Positions 4,220 to 7,313 of a stretch of 7,313 nt of DNA are shown in pieces. Numbering within the stretch: position 1 is the first letter of the stretch; every line of letters begins with the position of its first letter. This DNA is from an uncultured Fretibacterium sp. (lineage in GTDB: Bacteria; Synergistota; Synergistia; Synergistales; Aminobacteriaceae). Below the pieces are notes generated by a model. The model was given only the letters and a program-made list of their open reading frames with translations. It searched no databases and had not been told where the DNA came from. The stretch covers positions 1-7,313 of the forward strand of contig CALBPU010000072.1 of the NCBI GenBank assembly GCA_937899395.1, in the 5' to 3' direction. Both the position numbers and the translations under genes were made by a program.

Positions 4220-6808
4220 ATGCAAAACAGTTCACTTGTCAAAGACAATGAAAACATTTTTCAGGCAGTACAGGAAAGCTACACGGTCAAAGAAGTTGCA
4301 GAACAGCTTGGTATCAGGCTTCACAAAGTCGGTGGAAGTTTAAGAGCTGATTCGATTTTTGGGAACGGCGACGGGCATGATGCATTCGCGGTCTATCCAG
4401 AATCCAATCGCTGGTACGACTTCATGGAAAATAAAGGCGGCGACGTTACGGACTTAGTTGCCTACGTCAAATTCAACGGCGACAAAGTCAAAGCACTTCA
4501 GGAACTTATGCCAAATTTCGTCCCTGAGAAAATCAGAATCCAGAAAAATCAGCGCGATGAGTTCATGAAAGAAATTGAACGCTGGCACAATGACTTGCTT
4601 AATCCCAACAAGCCTATGAGCGTCAGGGCGATGGCGTATCTGCGTTCAAGAAAAATCACTGACGCGACAATCAAAGAACAGAAAATCGGCGTTGCAGCAT
4701 TCGGCGCGGCTAATCGGCTTATATTCCCCTACTGGGACGAGAGCGGGAAGAATGTCCTTTACTTTACTTCGCGCTGTTACGACTGGTCAGGGAAAGGCGA
4801 AAATCCGAACGAGCAGAAATACATGAAGGCTTCGCTCACGAAATACCCGTTCCTGAAAAATTCGATTCAGGGTCTTGATACTTTGAACCGTGGCAGGGAA
4901 GAAATAATCATTACTGAAGGCGAGTTTGATTTTCAGGCGTTCCGTCAGGCAGGTTACAGCGTCATAACCCCAAACGGCGGCGATTTCGGGAAACTTACGG
5001 CACAGGCTATCGAAAAAATCAAGGATTTCAAGATAGTCTATCTCGCGTTTGACAACGATGAGGCCGGAAAAGAGTTTACTTATAAAATGGCGCGTGAGCT
5101 GATTAAAGAACGTATCCCGTTCAAGGTCATTGAGCATAACGTGGGCAAAGACATTTCTGATTATTATCAGGTTTACGGGAACTTGGACGCGTTGATTGAA
5201 AACGCGCGAATGGGGACTAAATGGTGCGTGCAGGAGTGCCTTGCGCCTACAAAGCCGCTTTCACAGATGAGCATCGGCGAGCAGGACAAAGTCAAGAAAA
5301 AAATCAGGGATTTTATTCTTGAAATTTCTCCATTCACGGACGAGATTGACATTACGGACATTGTTCTCTCGCTCAGCGCGTTTTTCGACAAGAGCTGGCT
5401 GAACGAAATTAAGCGGGTCGGAAAAAAAGGGATGAATGAAATGGAAATTAACGAAGTCGTAAAAGCGCATCATCAGTTGATGTACCACGAAAAATGCGGT
5501 TTCTATGAATACGAGGACGGGATCTGGAAAGAAAAAATGAACGACCAGATCGGCGGACATATCGCCGAAGTTTACGGACGGAACGCGACTGGAAGTAAAG
5601 TTGACACGACTTTGAGGCTCTTGAAAAAAGATAAGTCAATCTGGAGCGAAATTCCTCTGAATGGCTTTAACATGCAGTCGTGTGTAACTTTCATGAACGG
5701 GACAGTCCACATTGACGAATACGGAAAAGGAACTTTAAGGCCTTTCAGCTCGAACGACTACACGACAATCAAGCTCCCGTACCGTTTCAATGCAGATGCT
5801 ACGTGCAATGAATGGAAAAGGTTTATTAAAGACGTTACGAACAGCAATAAAAAACGTCAGAAACTTCTTAAACAGTTTGCAGGATATTTACTTTTGCCGG
5901 ACTGCCGTTTCCAGAAAGCCCTTATGCTCAAAGGCGGTGGCTCGAACGGGAAAAGTGTGTTTGTTAACGTTTTAAGCAAAATGCTCGGTGGCTCTCAGGG
6001 TTATGTTTCATTCGTTGAACCTTCAAAAATCAACAAGGATTTTAGGCTCATGCCTTTTAAGAAATCATGGGCGAATGTTTCGGCGGACACTGAAAACGAC
6101 CTGCGCGGTTCTGAAGGAGTTTTCAAGAAAGTTGTCGCAGGAGAAAATCTTGAAGACGCTTATAAATTCAAATCGCCGTTCTCGTTCCCGACACGTTCAA
6201 AAATGATAATGTGCTGTAACTATTTCCCGACCATCAGCGACACATCGGACGGATTCATGAGGCGCTTTTTAATTGTTGATTTCCCCATGCACTACATTGA
6301 CGCTAAAAAAGTCCGTCCTGACACGAACGAAAGACCGCTTGACGTTAATCTTGAACAGAAACTCTTAAAAGAACTTCCTGGAATTTTTAACTGGGCATTG
6401 GAAGGCTTACAGGAACTTTTAGCGCAGGGCGGCTTCACGGAAACCGGCGAGCATGAGAAGCTGATAAACGAGTTCATAAGGATGAATAATCCATTGATGT
6501 CATTCGCGGAAAGTAACGAGGGGAATTTTTTTGAAGTGAAAGAGACGGTCAAGGAAGGCAAAAAAGTAAGCAAAAGGAAAATTTCTCAGGCTTACAGGCA
6601 TTGGGCGGAAGACGAATCTGAACCGCTGATATGTGGTCGCAGGTTACACACGGGGCTGTCAGCGATTTTCACAAGGCTCGGCTGGAAGTTCACGGAGGAT
6701 AAAAACTCTTGGACGTTTGGGGACATTCAGTTAGCTAAACCCGAGCGTGATGATGATGAGAAAAAAGGAGTGGACAAACAGACGGCTGATTTAGTCGCAG
6801 AAAACTAA
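4220..6808 (+). CDS. Phage-type primase-helicase (TOPRIM primase plus SF3/D5 helicase), 862 aa
   Basis: It makes primers and unwinds DNA to replicate the element. The start is the ATG at 4220, 7 nt after AGGAG; a TTG at 4148 lies in the leader hairpin. Residues 20-85 resemble a CHC2 primase zinc domain (KVGGSLRAD, FAVYPESNRWYDF, NKGGDVTDLVAY), but the zinc ligands are replaced. TOPRIM follows: E233 in ITEGEFDF and D278-N-D280 in YLAFDNDEAG. Residues 350-540 form a linker and D5 N-terminal-type region. The SF3 helicase has Walker A G572-GGSNGKS-579, an acidic Walker B D623-T-E625, sensor N667 in MIMCCNYFP and arginines R681-R682. Residues about 785-835 look like a winged-helix end (YRHWAEDE, IFTRLGWKF). 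The length fits full two-enzyme primases of phages and satellites. All helicase and TOPRIM key residues are intact, so it is probably active. Confidence 0.92.
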   Translation: MQNSSLVKDNENIFQAVQESYTVKEVAEQLGIRLHKVGGSLRADSIFGNGDGHDAFAVYPESNRWYDFMENKGGDVTDLVAYVKFNGDKVKALQELMPNFVPEKIRIQKNQRDEFMKEIERWHNDLLNPNKPMSVRAMAYLRSRKITDATIKEQKIGVAAFGAANRLIFPYWDESGKNVLYFTSRCYDWSGKGENPNEQKYMKASLTKYPFLKNSIQGLDTLNRGREEIIITEGEFDFQAFRQAGYSVITPNGGDFGKLTAQAIEKIKDFKIVYLAFDNDEAGKEFTYKMARELIKERIPFKVIEHNVGKDISDYYQVYGNLDALIENARMGTKWCVQECLAPTKPLSQMSIGEQDKVKKKIRDFILEISPFTDEIDITDIVLSLSAFFDKSWLNEIKRVGKKGMNEMEINEVVKAHHQLMYHEKCGFYEYEDGIWKEKMNDQIGGHIAEVYGRNATGSKVDTTLRLLKKDKSIWSEIPLNGFNMQSCVTFMNGTVHIDEYGKGTLRPFSSNDYTTIKLPYRFNADATCNEWKRFIKDVTNSNKKRQKLLKQFAGYLLLPDCRFQKALMLKGGGSNGKSVFVNVLSKMLGGSQGYVSFVEPSKINKDFRLMPFKKSWANVSADTENDLRGSEGVFKKVVAGENLEDAYKFKSPFSFPTRSKMIMCCNYFPTISDTSDGFMRRFLIVDFPMHYIDAKKVRPDTNERPLDVNLEQKLLKELPGIFNWALEGLQELLAQGGFTETGEHEKLINEFIRMNNPLMSFAESNEGNFFEVKETVKEGKKVSKRKISQAYRHWAEDESEPLICGRRLHTGLSAIFTRLGWKFTEDKNSWTFGDIQLAKPERDDDEKKGVDKQTADLVAEN

Positions 6809-6885
6809 AAATAAAAAACAAGTCATAATCAATATTTTACGAACTTTAATTTAATGTTGCCTTTTTTAAGGAAGGAGTGATAAAA

Positions 6886-7118
6886 ATGATGAAAAAATCA
6901 GAGACGGAATTAAAACCGTGTCCTATTTGCGGAGGCAAGGCAGAAATTAAAGAAAAAAAATAAAACTGTATTCAGTTGCAAATAAATCTAAATTCACTGG
7001 CATAAATCAAAAATTTTATGTCATGTGTTCTAAATGTCATGTAAAAACAGACAAAACTCCAAATATTTCAGAAGCTGTTTTTGAATGGAATTATAAACAT
7101 TTAAGAAGCTGGCTATGA
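6886..7118 (+). pseudogene. Lar-like zinc-ribbon protein gene broken at an A8 run
   Basis: AAGGAAGGAG precedes two ATGs (6886, 6889). The first frame gives 25 aa with LKPCPICGGKAEI, the typical opening of Lar-family restriction-alleviation proteins, and stops at 6961-6963 directly after eight As (6953-6960). In the -1 frame the reading continues to 7118 with FYVMCSKCHVKT and then ISEAVFEWNYK. These are the second C-x2-C pair and the E-A-x-x-x-W-N ending of that family. Joined, the protein would be about 77 aa with C12, C15, C48 and C51. Lar proteins relieve type I restriction of incoming DNA, which would suit a phage-like element behind its replicase. Function in this form is doubtful unless slippage restores the frame. 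Composition is more A/T-rich than the primase gene. Confidence 0.65.
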
Positions 7119-7120
7119 TT

Positions 7121-7163
7121 AACTTGAAATAAGGGAGCGGAAAATCGGATTTTATTTCAAGTT
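7121..7163. repeat. Perfect 12-bp inverted repeat with a nearby third half-copy
   Basis: AACTTGAAATAA (7121-7132) and TTATTTCAAGTT (7152-7163) can form a 12-bp stem with a 19-nt loop. ACTTGAAAT recurs at 7184-7192 in direct orientation. No T run follows, so a plain terminator is unlikely. It may be a recombinase or element-end site, replication iterons or an operator. It begins 2 nt after the Lar-like stop. Confidence 0.6.
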
Positions 7164-7313
7164 GGGAACTGGTAAATTTTTCCACTTGAAATTTTTCGCC
7201 ATATTCAAAACTTCATATTTTAGATTATGCTTTCGCTGCTAAGTTGATATAATTATTTGCGAATGGTCATAAATTATAGTCAAAAATAGGAGCGTTTTTT
7301 CTGCATGATTTAC
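7164..7313 (+). other. AT-rich non-coding end with a possible promoter and gene start
   Basis: No open frame of useful length is visible. TATAAT occurs at 7248-7253 with only a weak -35 candidate (TTATGC, 7225-7230). AGGAG near 7288-7292 precedes an ATG at 7305 by 12 nt, longer than usual, and three codons later the window ends. A rightward gene may start here, perhaps that of another mobile element, but this is weakly supported. Confidence 0.25.

Overview
The window looks like the replication and early-gene part of a prophage, phage satellite or similar integrated element in a low-GC, Gram-positive-type bacterium (Firmicutes in the broad sense; Negativicutes is only a guess). Ribosome-binding sites are strong AGGAGG types, promoters are close to TTGACA/TATAAT, and genes are short and tightly packed around a phage-type primase-helicase. 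I could run no database search, so family names rest on motifs visible in the sequence.

Layout. At 1-62 is the tail of a rightward helix-turn-helix protein. An IS630-family element (142-1129, TA target duplication) follows. Its transposase is split over two frames at an A9 run, and it is inserted at the 3' end of a leftward operon. That operon (1127-2771, read right to left) encodes a frameshifted GNAT-like acetyltransferase, two small unknown proteins, a 32-residue single-span membrane protein, and a protein ending in a zinc ribbon. It starts from a TTGACA/TATAAT promoter at 3019-3046 and has a leader of over 200 nt.

A divergent promoter at 3071-3099 drives an XRE-type regulator (3130-3429) with an AT-hook-like tail. 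Next, on the minus strand, is an apparent relic of the 5' end of a group IIC intron (3449-3524). It lies directly behind the terminator (3525-3552) of a second leftward unit (3569-3948, small acidic proteins, possibly one frameshifted gene). A second, diverged copy of the whole divergent promoter block (3978-4078) lies between that unit and the rightward gene for an 862-residue TOPRIM/SF3 primase-helicase (4220-6808). A Lar-like zinc-ribbon gene broken at an A8 run follows (6886-7118), then an AT-rich non-coding end with a strong inverted repeat.

Inference on how it works. The two promoter blocks are related, so one regulator, perhaps the XRE protein, could control both the accessory genes and the replication gene. 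The leftward small genes would be accessory or host-interaction genes. A Lar-like protein would fit protection from host restriction.

Caution. Three probable reading-frame breaks and one possible one occur in 7.3 kb. Two lie in A runs. This could be real slippage or decay, or base-calling error in the source sequence.
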